DNA from: Acanthosoma haemorrhoidale
Lineage: Eukaryota > Arthropoda > Insecta > Hemiptera > Acanthosomatidae
Direction: 5' to 3'
Assembly: GCA_930367205.1 (NCBI GenBank)
Contig: OV884009.1
Coordinates: 84,279,189 to 84,343,188, forward strand
Length of the DNA: 64,000 nt
Part shown: piece by piece, positions 22,400 through 34,549 of the stretch
Layout of the letters: each line of letters starts with the position of its first letter
Numbering within the stretch: the stretch's first letter is position 1
Position numbers and translations under genes: made by a program
The notes under the pieces: generated by a model
Databases searched by the model: none
What the model was told of the DNA's origin: nothing
Seen by the model: only the letters and a program-made list of their open reading frames with translations

Positions 22400-25300
22400 A
22401 AAAAAATTACCCGCCCAAGCCTTATATACAACGAAAACATGTATATCAGTTAGAAAGCTAATTTATTACGAGCTTGATAATCCAATAAACATCAAATAGT
22501 AACGAATCTATCTGATCATGATTAAGAGACCAAATCCACTTTTAAAATCTACCAACCACAGACCAAAGACGGAGAATGTAGAAGCTGTTTGCACAGGTTA
22601 AAACTGACCGGTAACAACAAATGTCTTTGTGACAACACTACAGAACAAACATAAGACCACTTACTACTTCATTTTAGACTACTGGCAAACAATTTGAAAA
22701 GGGGTAAATGACCTATTAGCAGAGCTCATCGATGATTACCTCAAAGAGTTAAATGCATATGTTTACCCCATTGGTTACAGTGTACCAAATTGTAACATAC
22801 CTTACAGTTATGCGTATATTATTTTTTTTAATTTGGTTAATTATTCATTACTTTTTTGTCGAATTTTTATTATTTTTTTGTATGTCTTATCTTTTTTCTT
22901 GTAATGCAGTTCAGGAAATGTTTTCGTCTTACGCTTAAGCACGACTACGTCGAGTAATAACAAAAGACTAAATGTTCTTTTATAAAAAATAATTATTCTT
23001 TGTCTGTACCTTAAAGTGAAATATGAAACATTGCTATGGATTTATCTATTAAAAGCTCGTCTCTCCCTGTTATTCTTTCATGGCATTAATAAATTATTCT
23101 AAAACTTTCTCCGCTGCTATGACAATTTCAATATTTATTTGCTAATCAATTTATTTGAATAAATAATGAACTCTTCCAGTTCACTATTCAAATCTAGCTG
23201 AAGAAGGAAAAATCGTGCCTCCATCAAATTACACTCTACTTTAATGGATCAATAAATCAAGTGAAACTTCTAGAAGTGCTTAATTTTTATAACCGGAGAG
23301 AAAGGAGAACAAGTGGTTGCAAAAAAATGCCCCCCCCCCTCTATCTAACAACTTGATATTCTATTTATTTCATTATTAACATTAACCGAGAGTTTTATTA
23401 TTTTCAAATTAAATTTGAAATGACCATTTTTCAATATTTTAATTTGGCGTACCTATCTTAAATAGAAAAAAATCAATTTTGAGAATAAATATACATTTAA
23501 AAAAATATATATATGTATACATCGAATAGTAGTTAATGAAATAACTGTTAATTAAAAGATGCCCACACATTTTACAGATGTCTGACCCCGGATTCGTGTT
23601 GGCCTGCACACAGGTATTGGAAGATACTTTTATAGAATGCTTGGGTTCGATTGGGTTAAGATTTGAAAGTAATTGTGCAAGTGACGTTGCATTCCCATGT
23701 TTTTTGTTTGTTTTAAGGCATGCCGACGACAAGGGTCATTGATGCTTATATAAATACGATAATTTTCTTGATTTATGTTTTATTTCAGCGATTTTTTAAG
23801 TCAATTTAACTTATGTTATTATTTTACAGTTCTCGGAAAGAAATTTGTTTCGTCTTTGGGGTTTTTGAAACTATTTAACACATAAACCATATATTTAATT
23901 CAAGTTAAATGTTAGTTTATATGAGTAAAAAGAAAAAAATCAAAATTTCACCAGAAAAACAAAATAAGTAATAAGATAAGTAGCCTCAATGCGCAATGAT
24001 CAAACCTGTTAAAGTATTTTTTGGGAGCTTAGGATGCCGAGTTTAAGATTTTACTCCTTTATAAAAAACTCGAGGGCAGACAAAGATTTAGAAAAAAGGT
24101 CAATATCACAACTTTCTGAAGACCATCCAAAACTCACTTCCCATAGTGCGTTCCTAAGTTTATAAGGGCCTCATGAACTAACCTATCTCTTTGAGGTTAC
24201 GCGTTGTTCCTTACATAAAAAACTCCAAATCCAATCAAACCGGGTGGGATATACTCCACAACAGACTCTTCGACGTATTGCATAGTTATCAATCACGGTT
24301 CCCAAACTTTCTATATCTACACGAGAGAAGGTCGACATGACTGACCATTCCCAGGGATATGCTGTACCATGTTCATTTCTAGTGACTTGCTATTGCTGCT
24401 GGTTGCCTTAAAAACAAGACCTGAGACCCATATTCTTTTAACGACCGCTAGTAGTTAGTGTGGATTTCGGTAGTAATCATATTTTATGCAACTGATGTTG
24501 TTTTGGGGAACCCTTCGTCCTAGTGACAAATCCGGTCCTCTGGGATCATCATTGGTAAACTAAAGAATCATCTATTTTTTCTGCTAGAATATGTGCACTA
24601 TAGCTAAAATACAATTATTCAATATTAATACAAATAATTAAACACTAATATGAAAAAAGGCAGGGATTCAATAATTAAGATTTACATATACAAACAGCAT
24701 TATAAAAATGACTTGTACCATTGTACCTTTCAAACTAAAAACAGCAAAAAACAAACTTTTGTGCTATTGTCAACAAAAGGTAACATAAATCTAAAATCAA
24801 CTAATAAATAAATTATAACCATGGTAGAACACGTCAACGACTGAAAATGTTACCTGTCAATCTTAATTTTATGTTTGTTTTATTATGTAGGTTTTCGTTA
24901 CGTTTTTCCTACTGTTAAAGATGTCCATCATATATTACATTACGAGTAAAAAGTATTGCAGTGTACACATGTACACTGTGAACATTGCAAGTAATATTTT
25001 TTTTTTTCTTCTCAGCAAAATTGTAAACTACGTAAATAAACTTTATAAACAGAAAAAAAAAGTAAAGGTATTGGTTTTCCAATCTGGATTGTTTTTCTTT
25101 GTTCAAGCATCTGCTCATTCATTTTCAAGAGGCTGAGTTAACCCCCCAACCAAGCCATCCCCTCAAAAAAAATATCGTTAGTGGAGGCGGAAATCGAAGG
25201 CCTCCTCAGTTGTCTTTAATTATTTTCACATTAAACAAATGAACAACTTTTATTAAAATAGCGCACATTATGTTATGAATAAAGTATATAAACACAATAC

Positions 25301-28300
25301 CTTGAAGTTGCATTAATTCGGCTGTGTTCTTCATGGCTTCAGGTTCTCAAATTAAATCTCTTTGTCTAAATCGCCTAGAGGATATAATCGGAAATGTACT
25401 ATAATGAAAATATTTTTATTTTCTTCGTAAAATACCTTAAATGCATCTTATTAAAAATGGGAGGCAATTAAAATATTTTCATTCTTAAATTATACGTTGA
25501 ATGCCCCCATTTATCACCAGGATCGAAATGAAACTTTAAATTTCAATTTTAAGTTAGGCAAACAAACACAATCCAAGATTAAATTTTGAAAGTTCGTTGA
25601 AGTAAAATCGATTTAATCAGGGTAGGAAATGAATATGGGGGTATTATCTATAATAATGTGAACAAAGAGTCACAACGGTGCAGTTGAGCACAATGAAGCC
25701 GAGTGCAGGAAAACACGCTCTGAAAGGAAAAGTTCCCTCCCCATCGGGATTGGTATGTTTGAATATTGCTTTTCTCAGCAAGAGGGGGGTTAGTTTTACG
25801 GTTGGGTGTCCCCAAGTCACGCATGGCGATTCCATGATCAATCTACATTTGACAAAGGAAGGTACGACAATAGACTCGAGTAGAATTCGTATTGGGTCCG
25901 GATTGACACAGTTTGAATATATTGCAGAGAATAGAAAAAAACACAATATGAAAAAATAGTTAAAAATATTATATTCACGGGTCGCCACCTCTTATACGAG
26001 TTCAAATAAGAAGAGAATTTAATAAAGAGGGTAAAAGCTGTCCTAAATAGCTTAAGAATTTTCATGATGAAATAACAGGAAAGACCAATGAACCTCTTTA
26101 GGATAATTTGTTCCATGGTAGCAGCCTTTACTGTTTTTTTTTGTTATGGAATTTTCACTATTAATCCACCCTACGTGGATACGTACAGGTACGCCCAACA
26201 ATATCCTGATTTACAATGTATACGTTTAATACGGGATAATAACAGGAAGTGCTCGGAATAAACTAACATTGGACAAAGGCAGTACAGTATACCTATCAAC
26301 AAACTTATTTTATTTACCTTTCAATCATAATCATACATTCGACTATCAAGCTCCAATAAGTAAAATCAACTTACAAAAGGTTTTAGATTTTAAGTTATGC
26401 TTTTTTCCTCGTGAGTTAAGGCAGATTAAAATAGAAATTTAATGAAAAGTTTTAGGGGTTAATGCCATTATTGATGGTTTATTCGTCAATAGTTTGGATT
26501 ATACGTTTTCAGTGACCTAGACAGTATAATAATTACTCAATCATCTTTAGTCAAAATTACAAAAGCATTGTTTATCATAATCACTTGATGGTTAACTCCA
26601 GCAGAGGTCGGAAATCTCTCGATATTCTTCCTTTACTTTCTACACCTTTAATTTCTTATATATATGAATAAGAATATAATTTAGTTTAAATCTTTTGATC
26701 TCTACATTTTTTTGTATCTAATTCATCTCTTTTAAAAAAATCTTTATTTTAATTAGAGTGACAAATAAATAAATACTCTTCAAATACTGTTCATACCATT
26801 CCTAACCAGCACACTACAGTTTTAGCTTTATTATTCTTGTTCATTTTTATCTTTAGCTGTTCTACCATAAGTGATTCTAAATTGATGTTGTTTGAATTAT
26901 TCAAGTTATTTATGGTGTTAATCCTCCATAAAATCTTCAAGCCGGGAAGTTTGTCTAAAGGGACTAAGAAGGAAGTAAAACTATAGACCAGATCCCGGCA
27001 TTAAAAATTTAAGCCTGGGAAAGTTTTGATAATTTAAAGCTTACTCACAAAGAGAGCTTGTGTAGACTTGTTAAGTATTAACTGAGAACAACTTCTGTTC
27101 GTCTATCTCTATAAATAATGACTTCTGACCATTCCCCTTCTTCAATCATAATTTTATTAAAAGGTACACTCTACTTTTAAAACAGCAATAGTGTTTCCTG
27201 TATGTTTGTATGGTTGAATGTTCTATGCTTACATGTGATCTAAAAAGCGAGTTTCTCCGCAGAATGGCTTTTACCTTTATGAAATACATGTAAGGAATCG
27301 TACTCATATTTTGTAATGGTACACAAGATAATAAAAAACCTACAAAAGCACAGGTTTTTTTTTAAATTGTGAGAGTAGCAACAGTAATCTAGTTAAAAGT
27401 GTTATGCTTAATGTTTCAACAAGGAAGAAGATGCTTTGGCATTCATAATGTTATTAAGACCCACTAGAAATTTGCTTTTTTGTTTCTGTTTTCCTACAAA
27501 GAAAAGTGGATATTTTAGTTTTGAGTATTAAGTGTGTTTTTTTAATTTTAGTTTAGAGGCTCTCGGGATTATGGCAGGTGTTTACAATGACCGTGTGTAA
27601 CATAAAATGAAATATAGAAATTCTCTCTCTCAAAACCTGTCATCCAAGTAGCCTCATTAAAACATCATTAATTTGGCCGAACTTTTGAGTAATAATTTAA
27701 AACTTTAAGGGGGTTTTTTAATGAAAAGAAACGCTTTTAAAATATTATTGCTAAAGAAAAAGTTTAAGGCGTTATTTTCAATTAAGACACGTCTCCCTCA
27801 ATATACAGTGGTTTAAACAGTGACGTCACCGTGGAGATTAATGACTTGACTTTTTCGAAGTTTTTTAACCCCTTCAGGCCTGGTATCTACTGGACAAATC
27901 TATTTTCAATAATATAATTTATATTTTTTTATGATATTTTTTCACCTAATTCTTAGACCTTCCTTAATAGAGGTTCCATTAATTTTAATTTTGAGAATCA
28001 GCTAGTCTATTATATAATTTAACAGCGTGAGGTAGGTTCCATTCTTTATTGTTAGCAAGACGGTCTTATCACGGAGAGATCAATTAAGCGAATCGATCTG
28101 ATTATAATTATATTAAAATTTAATTTTACTTTAGAAATCCTTATATATTTTGTTATTAAGTCATTAGACATTTCCTTAAAACAAATAATTTTGTTGTGCA
28201 ATGGATTCAAGCAACATAATATTTTTTGGCATCATTTGTCAAGTATGTTGGACAGGTCTCGACAGCAAAGTAATTTTTATTTTAATAATTTTTCTTTCTG

Positions 28301-28529
28301 GATGACATTTTTAGTCTTAATAATACAAAAGAAATTCTTGAAACATTTACACTGTCACTACTTTTCATAATCTATACGAAAGGCAGCTGTTATACTCTAT
28401 TCTTCTCCTTTGTTTTAAATCTAACTTGTAGCTATATGTAAATTTTAAAAGTTACCATAATCTACTTTTGAACAGTGCGGGAATGACAGGAGAATCGCAA
28501 TTGTCATCATTCTTACGACCCTAATTGTC
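22400..28529. other. Long AT-rich stretch, no gene recognised
   Basis: No coding region that I trust. The 93-codon frame at 25678-25959 has no recognisable domain and is matched by frames of similar length on the other strand, so I treat it as chance. A dispersed repeat lies at 23715-23860. Homopolymer and simple A/T tracts are common. Confidence 0.5.
23715..23860 (+). repeat. Dispersed repeat, copy 2 (partner near 2.7 kb)
   Basis: Aligns with 2655-2800, sharing several blocks in order, including TATTATTTTACAG. Function and family are unknown. Confidence 0.5.
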
Positions 28530-28700
28530 ATATAAATCGGTGGTGACCTCGTGATCTATTACAAATAGATGAGGGTCCCCACCACTGGCCACTATCCCCA
28601 CTCGTATCCTGAGCCTTAGCATCTGTGGCTCTCTTGCCCTCTATCTGATGATTGTTTCTTTATAACCATCGGAGAGGGAGGTGGGAAAACCCCATGGCTC
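28530..28700 (+). mobile_element. Jockey 3' UTR fragment, plus strand
   Basis: Follows the family sequence from GTGACCTCGTGA through CGTATCCTGAGC and CTGTGGCTCT to a decayed GGGAAAACCCCATGGCTCC stretch. Many substitutions make it one of the older copies. Confidence 0.65.
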
Positions 28701-28729
28701 CTTTCCACCAGCTTTTTTTATTAGGTGAT

Positions 28730-28775
28730 TTATATTCCTTTATTGTGCTATAATTACAATCTGCCTTTTCTGGAA
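28730..28775 (-). mobile_element. Jockey tail, minus strand
   Basis: TTCCTTTATTGTGCTATAAT followed by TACAATCTGCCTTTT is the reverse of the tail subtype at 18.6 kb. It lies right after a plus-strand Jockey fragment, an opposed arrangement also seen at 39.0-39.5 kb. Confidence 0.75.
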
Positions 28776-29934
28776 GATTTGGAGGGGACAGAAAGTGTAT
28801 GTACATATTGTATTAATGTGACTTGTATATACTTTTCGAATGGATTCCTATATAATAATAAATGAACTTGCTTCAAAGTTATGCTGTAAAGAAAATTGTA
28901 ATTTTTCTAATTAAGATGTTTATAAAAAAACAAGTCTTCGGTTTAGTTTACCCAAACCACCTGAGTTAATAAAGAACATAAAAGAAAAAAACTTTATGTA
29001 ATCGATAAAAATTAAACTTGACTTGGACTGCAAACCTTTATTGTTATCAATCAAAACTTCCTCTTCAATACCATTTAATACATTTTTTCTTATACAATTG
29101 GATCAAAGCCTTAGTGAAAAATATTAGCTTAAGTCTTTAATAGCTTCTGAGATGAGACTTGAATTGGTCACATCTTCTGGATCATTTTTATGACAGTGCT
29201 AAAGAACTCACAATCATCAATGAAAGAACTCACAGAAGTTTCGATTGGGTGATCAAATTCGAATTACTTTTCATCGAAATTGGTTTGTAAACATAAAACA
29301 ATATTCAACTTTTGAATAATAATTGCAAGACGATTGCTATCTTTAATGTTTTATTAAATGTAAGCTGCCCTGAAAGCAGATACGCTTTATATATACGCAG
29401 CCCAAAACGAAATAGGCTTTATATTGTATATTTATACCTGGCACTTAAAGTAATAAATCAAAAAAGTTAGGAATCAAATTCAACAATTCTGATGTATGAA
29501 AGTTTTGTGAAGTGTGATCGCTCTTTCCTCCACTCTAAGGTATACATCGCCACGTTACCCTTTCCTCTCGAGAGAGCTAAAGTAGAGAGGCTCTACTTTC
29601 ATTCAGGTACTTGCCATGAGTTTATTCAGGTACATTATTGACTTTTATATGTATGTCTGACCTTAAAAACGATCAAGTTGGTTTACATTGAATACGTATA
29701 ACACACGAAACCTAGAAATGTTATGGTTAGTTTTGCTAACAAATGGTTGTTTTTAGTAAAAACAAAATTTAAACGATAAGAGAGTCGGGCCCGTTTCCCA
29801 AAGTCCCAGCTATATTTAAGATAAAAAGTTCTGATTTGTTTCCTATAGTTCAGGATGAAATAGATAGGATAATGTAAAATTAATGCTAAAGTTATTATAA
29901 AAAATAAAGTTTTCAAAGCCAAGAATAGAAATTG
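28776..29934. other. Intergenic, no gene recognised
   Basis: AT-rich. A perfect 9-bp palindromic stem, AAAGTAGAG at 29579-29587 with CTCTACTTT at 29591-29599, sits beside a repeated ATTCAGGTAC. Nothing codes convincingly. Confidence 0.5.
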
Positions 29935-29939
29935 GACTG

Positions 29940-30245
29940 ATATAGGCTATAGAAATAGGATGGGCCGTCTTGAGATGCCACACGATATCAAGATTCTTCA
30001 TCTCCGCCCACACGTTTGTATTATCGAACATCCGACGAGATTCAGTCCGGTGCCCCTAAAAAACGGAACCACGTCCTTAATGCCTTTAAGACGGCGTTGG
30101 CGTTGGATGACTTGTCTTGTACGGCATACGCCATAGCTACCTCACTGAAGGTATCTATTGTCATAACCCACTTATAGCCCTTCCAAGTGAATGTGTCAAC
30201 CTGTGGGTGTTTCCTCCTGTTGTCCCTGTGGTGGGTGTCAGTCGT
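29940..30245 (-). pseudogene. Gypsy integrase catalytic core, truncated
   Basis: The stretch WKGYKWVMTIDTFSEVAMAY contains the first catalytic aspartate. The second lies in GAPDRISSD, just before a frameshift. The reading then continues in another frame (NTNVWAEMKNLDIVWHLKTA) and similarity fades near 29940, before the conserved glutamate of the DDE triad. Integrases join element DNA to the host chromosome; this one cannot be active. Confidence 0.85.
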
Positions 30246-30654
30246 ATTTAGTCTTAAGACATATATCACAGGTTCCTATAATCTCCTGGGTCGTCTTCTT
30301 CATATCCCACCAGAAGTACCACTGCTGTAATGCTTGCAACGTCTCCTGCGCACCGCGGTGGTTCGTCTTCCCTTGATGGTTGGCAAGCGTTACTTCCCGC
30401 TCCCGTTCCTTATCACGCAAGGTCTGGACCACAGACAGACAACGAACAAACGATCGATCAATTCCTAGTTGTTCTGTTTTCCATAATTTCTTGATCAGAT
30501 ACCACACTGTCGCGTTGCTCACAAATAGGTGGTAGGTCTTCCCTGGTCTGGTTGCCTCTTTCATTTCCCGGCAAATTTGGGCGCCCCTGACACCTGGTTG
30601 CGACCAGATTGTCATAATACTACTCTTGCCATAGTTTCCATGCGTAGCCCGCAT
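30246..30654 (-). pseudogene. Gypsy integrase N-terminal zinc-binding region
   Basis: The H2C2 zinc-binding pattern is visible as HQGKTNHRGAQET followed about 30 residues later by CDICLKTKYD. Between them lies the typical YFWWDMKKTTQEII segment. The part upstream resembles the loose linker between RNase H and integrase. It leads directly into the catalytic core after a frame change. Confidence 0.85.
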
Positions 30655-30729
30655 CAGGCCGGATGTGTGCCTCTTCCAAATAATTTGCAGCCGTTTATCG
30701 TTAATGATGTCTAAAATTTCTGGACTTTT

Positions 30730-30815
30730 CCCCCTCCTCGAATGCTTTTACGGTAATCCCTCGGGATAGCCAGTCCGCCACTACATGGTCCTTTCCTGGT
30801 TTGTTTACAAGTTAC
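30730..30815 (-). pseudogene. Gypsy RNase H C-terminal motif
   Basis: The translation KPGKDHVVADWLSRG is the conserved end of the Gypsy RNase H domain (the N.vADaLSR motif). The rest of RNase H, between here and 31000, is too broken to follow. Confidence 0.75.
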
Positions 30816-30921
30816 AGTGGTTGTATTTTGACCAAAACTCCTTTTAGCGTGTCACCCTGGCAGATGATTCCTTCAGCTTCCCCACCCATTAAACAGGTCT
30901 GTGGTCCGTATGTACACTGAA

Positions 30922-31140
30922 TTACCGCCCGAAGACACCGAAATGATCAGCCATGCATTTTCGTAGGTTTTCCTCCATAATAGGCGTGATCACTACCCCC
31001 ATCCCCTTCCACAGCAGGTTACTAATGGGCACGAGATACTCTGCCATATCTGGCACAAAGCGCCGATAGTAATTGAGCGTACCTAAAAGTCGACAAATGC
31101 CCTTGACTGCTTTCGGCACCACCATCTTCCATATTGCGTC
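30922..31140 (-). pseudogene. Gypsy RT thumb / connection region
   Basis: The stretch CRLLGTLNYYRRFVPDMAEY is the hallmark FLG..NYYRRFI segment that follows the RT palm in Ty3/Gypsy elements. It is entered from DAIWKMVVPKAVKG. Upstream (right of 31140) the expected catalytic palm is replaced by unrelated sequence. Confidence 0.85.
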
Positions 31141-31386
31141 AGTTATATAATATTCGTTTTTAGCTGAAATTTGTACTTCAGTTGAGACATATAGTCTACC
31201 CTTCCTTTGTTCTTTTACATCCCTTCCTAGCCCTCAGACTACCTGCCTCCGGCAAAGATCCCAGACTTGTGCTTTAGCCTTACCCAAAGAATGTCCTAGT
31301 GCTGTAATTCATTCATATTTGTATATATACCAATGTTTTGATTTTTATTCATAATAAAGTTTTGTGTTGATCGGTAGCGTTCGTTT
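31141..31386. other. Foreign filler replacing part of the Gypsy RT
   Basis: Between YHQI (right) and the PKAVKG stretch (left) a Gypsy RT should encode about 110 more residues, including the active site. Here there are 246 non-coding bases instead, AT-rich at both ends, with an AATAAAG at about 31352 on the plus strand. It starts AGTTATATAAT. It could be an unrelated insertion, or filler DNA at a deletion. Confidence 0.5.
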
Positions 31387-31740
31387 GATTTGATGGTACC
31401 CTGATTTCAAATCCAAGGTGCTGAAGATTGTGGCTCCATTCAGTCTGTCTAGGATGTCTTCAAACCGGGGAATCGGATACTTGCCATTAGTTGTATTCTC
31501 ATTCAATTTTCTAAAACCGATGACGATTTTATATTTCTCCTCCTCCTCTCCCGATTTACTTTTCTTTCCTACTCCTCACAGAGGACTATTATACGGTGAT
31601 GTGCTATCCACGAATATACCCTGTCGCCTTATGCTATCGATGTATTTTGGCGGAATGCCTGCGGATAGCGTCTCTCTTTCACGTATTAATCCGTCCGATT
31701 TTAATAGGATTTTATGTACTCTGTTCTGCAATTGACTGCC
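31387..31740 (-). pseudogene. Gypsy RT N-terminal half
   Basis: The translation shows the opening block (HKILLKSDGLIRE, then STSPYNSPL), then KIVIGFRKLNENT and YPIPRFEDILDRLNGATIF, and STLDLKSGYHQI with the first catalytic aspartate. These are the standard RT blocks 1 to 3 of Ty3/Gypsy. A stop and a frameshift fall between the first two blocks. Block 4 and 5 residues are absent. Confidence 0.9.
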
Positions 31741-31929
31741 CCTAGCATATCACTCTCCACGTAAAAAATATTTCCAAACTCCCTTTGTAAGCTTTTCCTC
31801 TAGTCCTCCACTTTCTTGACTGCCCCTATCCGTGCTCTCCCACCTTTTACGGTCCCCTAACATTAACACCTCACCCGCCACTTCACAGCCCCCCACCCAG
31901 GGTAATTACCCTGCAGTTACATACCTTGA

Positions 31930-32060
31930 TCTGGAGTTCCCTCTCTCTGCCATACAGTCGCTCCAACGCACCGTGACATTATGGTGTTGGTAGTACCTGT
32001 ATTATCCACCAAGCACCTCTCTCTTCCTTCAACTCTGATTATTGGCAACTGGCACAGTAT
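31930..32060 (-). pseudogene. Gypsy aspartic protease active-site region
   Basis: RCLVDNTGTTNTI resembles the retropepsin active site LVDTGAxxSxI, but with an extra or changed residue between the aspartate and TG. A stop follows about 30 codons later. It lies between gag and RT as expected. The altered catalytic triad means it would not work as written. Confidence 0.6.
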
Positions 32061-33230
32061 CACTGTATTACACTCATTGGTGCAGTCGCTACTCTGCTTC
32101 CACCCTCCTCAGGCTTCCAAACGCCGCTCCCACCTTCTCGAAGTAATCTTCTGTCACTCGTGCTCTCTGCTCCTTCCGTTTCCGACGTTCCTGACGGCCC
32201 CGGCGATTCCTGAGCTGATGATCCATTTCCTCTTGGTGATATCTTCCTTCTTTCTCGCATCGTTTGAGTATTCACTTCCATTGATCCTGCCCTATTAAGA
32301 TCTCTCCTCCCATACACGTAGGGGCAATGCCTCGCGATATGCCCCTCCTCACTGCTTTCTTGAAACCCAAAGTATTTTGTGCGAGGATACTGTGCCACTA
32401 AATGACCCGTCTTCCCGCACCCATGGCATTTTTTCTCTTCTCTACGGGGTCGTACCTGGGTCTTGCCGCCCTGAGCCTCCTTTCGCCTGCCACTCCCCTG
32501 TTCCTACCGGTCGTTGATGTTTCGATTTTTTCCAATTTGCTTTAGGGACCCTGGTTCTTCTGTACGCTATTCGGTTTCATTCTGCCTCATTCTCCTGTAT
32601 CCTCGATTACTCCTCCCTGGCGCTCGTGTCAATCATAACTTGGGCACACTCGAGGAATGAGCACTCATTAGGGAATACATATTTTCTCCCAGTCTCCTTC
32701 GCCAACTCTACCTTCAGTATAGTAGACAGATATCCCATTCTGCCCTCTACCTCTTCGGCGCTAATCTCTCTCTCATTTTCTCCGTTATGTGATTATATCG
32801 GGTTACAAGACCTGCGGCATATTGGCCGCTACTCTGCTTTAAGGATCTTGTCTCCCGGAACATCTGAAAAATATCTTCTTCCGGGGTCCATGGCCCTCCT
32901 TCGTATGCCTTATTTAGCTGCATCTTCACCGTTTCCCCCGACGTTTCCTCATCCGCTTGGATCAGGTTGAGAATACTTCTCTTGGCCCGACATATCAGGG
33001 CCACTCTTAGTGACTCTGCATCCCTAGGGTCCAGAAGATTTTCTACTGCTTTTGCTATGATTAACGCAGTGAGGTGATCTCCTCCCTTCAGGAAGTGGTT
33101 CAGTTCTCCTAATTTACCAGTGAACCATTCCAGCTCTGAAATGGCCTTTCTCTGATCTTGAGTGTTCATTGCTTTTACTCTCATCAACGCAAGAGAAGTA
33201 GCATGAGCTTCTGGAAAAAAGCCCCCCCCC
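32060..33230 (-). pseudogene. Gypsy gag remnant with zinc knuckle
   Basis: The first part, to about 32750, is an open stretch of some 146 codons including ELEWFTGKLGELNHFLKGGD and SGQYAAGLVTRYNHITEKM, which looks like a Gypsy capsid. After frameshifts a nucleocapsid-like region reads CHGCGKTGHLVAQY near 32400-32430, a CCHC knuckle with the last cysteine replaced by tyrosine. A second decayed knuckle ends GHIARHCP. Gag packages element RNA. Upstream the frame opens near a C/G homopolymer at 33226-33235. Confidence 0.75.
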
Positions 33231-33397
33231 CTTCTCGATACTTAACGTTCCACGCCATCCACTACATTCAGAACCGGCTATCGTAGCACGGCTCCTTCCG
33301 CCATTCTTTCTACTCTGTCCACTGATTGAATACAGCAAAAAGTAGAAAAAAAAAAATTCGAACAGCTGTCGCTTTAGTTTTCTTCCCACTCCACGAA

Positions 33398-33415
33398 TCC
33401 CGGGTTTTGGCACCA
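33398..33415 (-). other. Primer-binding site
   Basis: On the minus strand TGGTGCCAAAACCCGGGA begins at 33415, five bases inside the inferred LTR end. It starts with TGG, as sites complementary to a tRNA CCA end do. I cannot name the tRNA with certainty. Confidence 0.65.
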
Positions 33416-33420
33416 GTTAA

Positions 33421-33708
33421 TGTTTATCGGCTTTCGAATTAAAAAAAAAAGGAAAAAAGGTACTTAGAAGCAACACGCATGAAAGTTAGAACTAGACTGT
33501 TTATTTCAAGTCTATAATCCTGTATAATTACATTCGGGATGTAAGGTTGGATACTGATGCTCCCCGGAGCTTAACTTATATACATATATATTTACCTTAA
33601 TATTATGTATATAATATTATGTTACCTTAATATTAACCATTAAAAACTGATGTGCTAAATTTGATTGAAGGTCAGCTGGTCAGAAAACGTAGACCAAATA
33701 AGTCTACA
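33421..33708 (-). repeat. Probable 5' LTR of the Gypsy element, 288 bp
   Basis: Placed next to the primer-binding site. On the minus strand it would start TGTAGACTTATTTGG at 33708 and end GATAAACA at 33421, giving TG...CA ends. It carries a TATA box, a TCAGT initiator and an AATAAA in that order. With only one LTR left, the outer limit is inferred from the TG alone. Confidence 0.5.
33553..33582 (-). promoter_or_regulatory. LTR core promoter (TATA plus insect initiator)
   Basis: TATATAAG lies at 33582-33575 on the minus strand. TCAGT lies at 33557-33553, so the initiator A is about 27 bases from the start of the TATA box. An AATAAA signal is at 33505-33500. TATA and TCAGT at this spacing is the usual insect core-promoter layout. 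Confidence 0.55.
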
Positions 33709-34077
33709 CTACTTGTTGATATAATCAAGGTTGGTACATTAGCAGGGAGGTATACTTTGTCGGTATGAGGTAAATATTATTTTCTAACGTGAAGTGGAAC
33801 TTCAAATGTAGTTCATACCGGGCAAGGTTCCACATAGCGACTATTACCGATGGGTAAAGTTTATTCCTAGGATCACCAGAGGGTGCCAGACCAACCAGTA
33901 GCTAACACAGACACCACGAAGAACACCTAGGTGCGGTAGAACACGAGAATGAGGCCTTATTACGTTAGGAGAAAATCAAGATAATAGAGAGAATAATGTC
34001 ATTAGTTATTATATCTTCATCAGCCCTAACTCTGATGAAGTTCAAGGACCCCGTCCTAGCCAATGACTGTAGGAAAA

Positions 34078-34137
34078 TAACTAGGTTATAGTTATAAATA
34101 AATAACTAGGTTATAGTTATAAATAAATAACTAGGAG
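34078..34137 (+). repeat. 27-bp tandem duplication
   Basis: The unit CTAGGTTATAGTTATAAATAAATAA occurs twice in tandem, and a third copy breaks off after CTAGG. Confidence 0.85.
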
Positions 34138-34549
34138 TTTAGAAAAAAAACTCCGATTTTTGGCCTTGATGAGCCATTTCTGCCTGTATTTTCCTACTGA
34201 AGCCGGGCCATCAGATGCCCTATCTCAAGAATAGAGAAGACGTCGGCTATTATTAGCATTTAGGTAAATAATAATACCGAGCTCATGAAATGAAACATTG
34301 AAACCAAACTGCAATTTATATTATTGCATAGCATAAGCTATTAGTCGAGTTAAACACATACTTTGTTTTTTGATAAATTACTCTATAGCACCACGTTTAT
34401 GGTTTATTATTTAATATCCAGCTATTTCCTTTAGACAAGATAAGAACAAAAAAATATATTTATTGGGTCGTGATTAATGAACAGGTTTTTAGAATAAGAG
34501 CAAGTTTTCGCAAGGAGGACCGCACAGATTCGCAAAATCGTAATAAGCC

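Larger units (their letters stand above)
29935..33708 (-). mobile_element. Decayed Ty3/Gypsy LTR retrotransposon
   Basis: Read on the minus strand the order is probable LTR, primer-binding site, gag with a zinc knuckle, aspartic protease, reverse transcriptase, RNase H tail and integrase. That protease-RT-RNase H-integrase order is Ty3/Gypsy. Frameshifts and stops occur throughout. About 330 bp of RT, including the catalytic YxDD region, is missing. The integrase is cut before the last catalytic glutamate, so the downstream part and second LTR are lost. No envelope gene is seen. The element is dead. Confidence 0.9.

Noticed and set aside
23565..23620. Micro-exon starting ATG with acceptor TTTTACAG and donor CAG|GTATTG
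   Set aside because: Twelve codons with no partner exons. Such motifs are frequent by chance in AT-rich DNA.
25678..25959. 93-codon plus-strand gene
   Set aside because: No domain, no signal peptide, and the opposite strand has frames of similar length. Most likely chance.
33709..33840. Longer Gypsy LTR extending past 33708
   Set aside because: The promoter and polyadenylation signals all fall within 33421-33708, and no better TG start was seen further out. The limit is still uncertain because the second LTR is lost.
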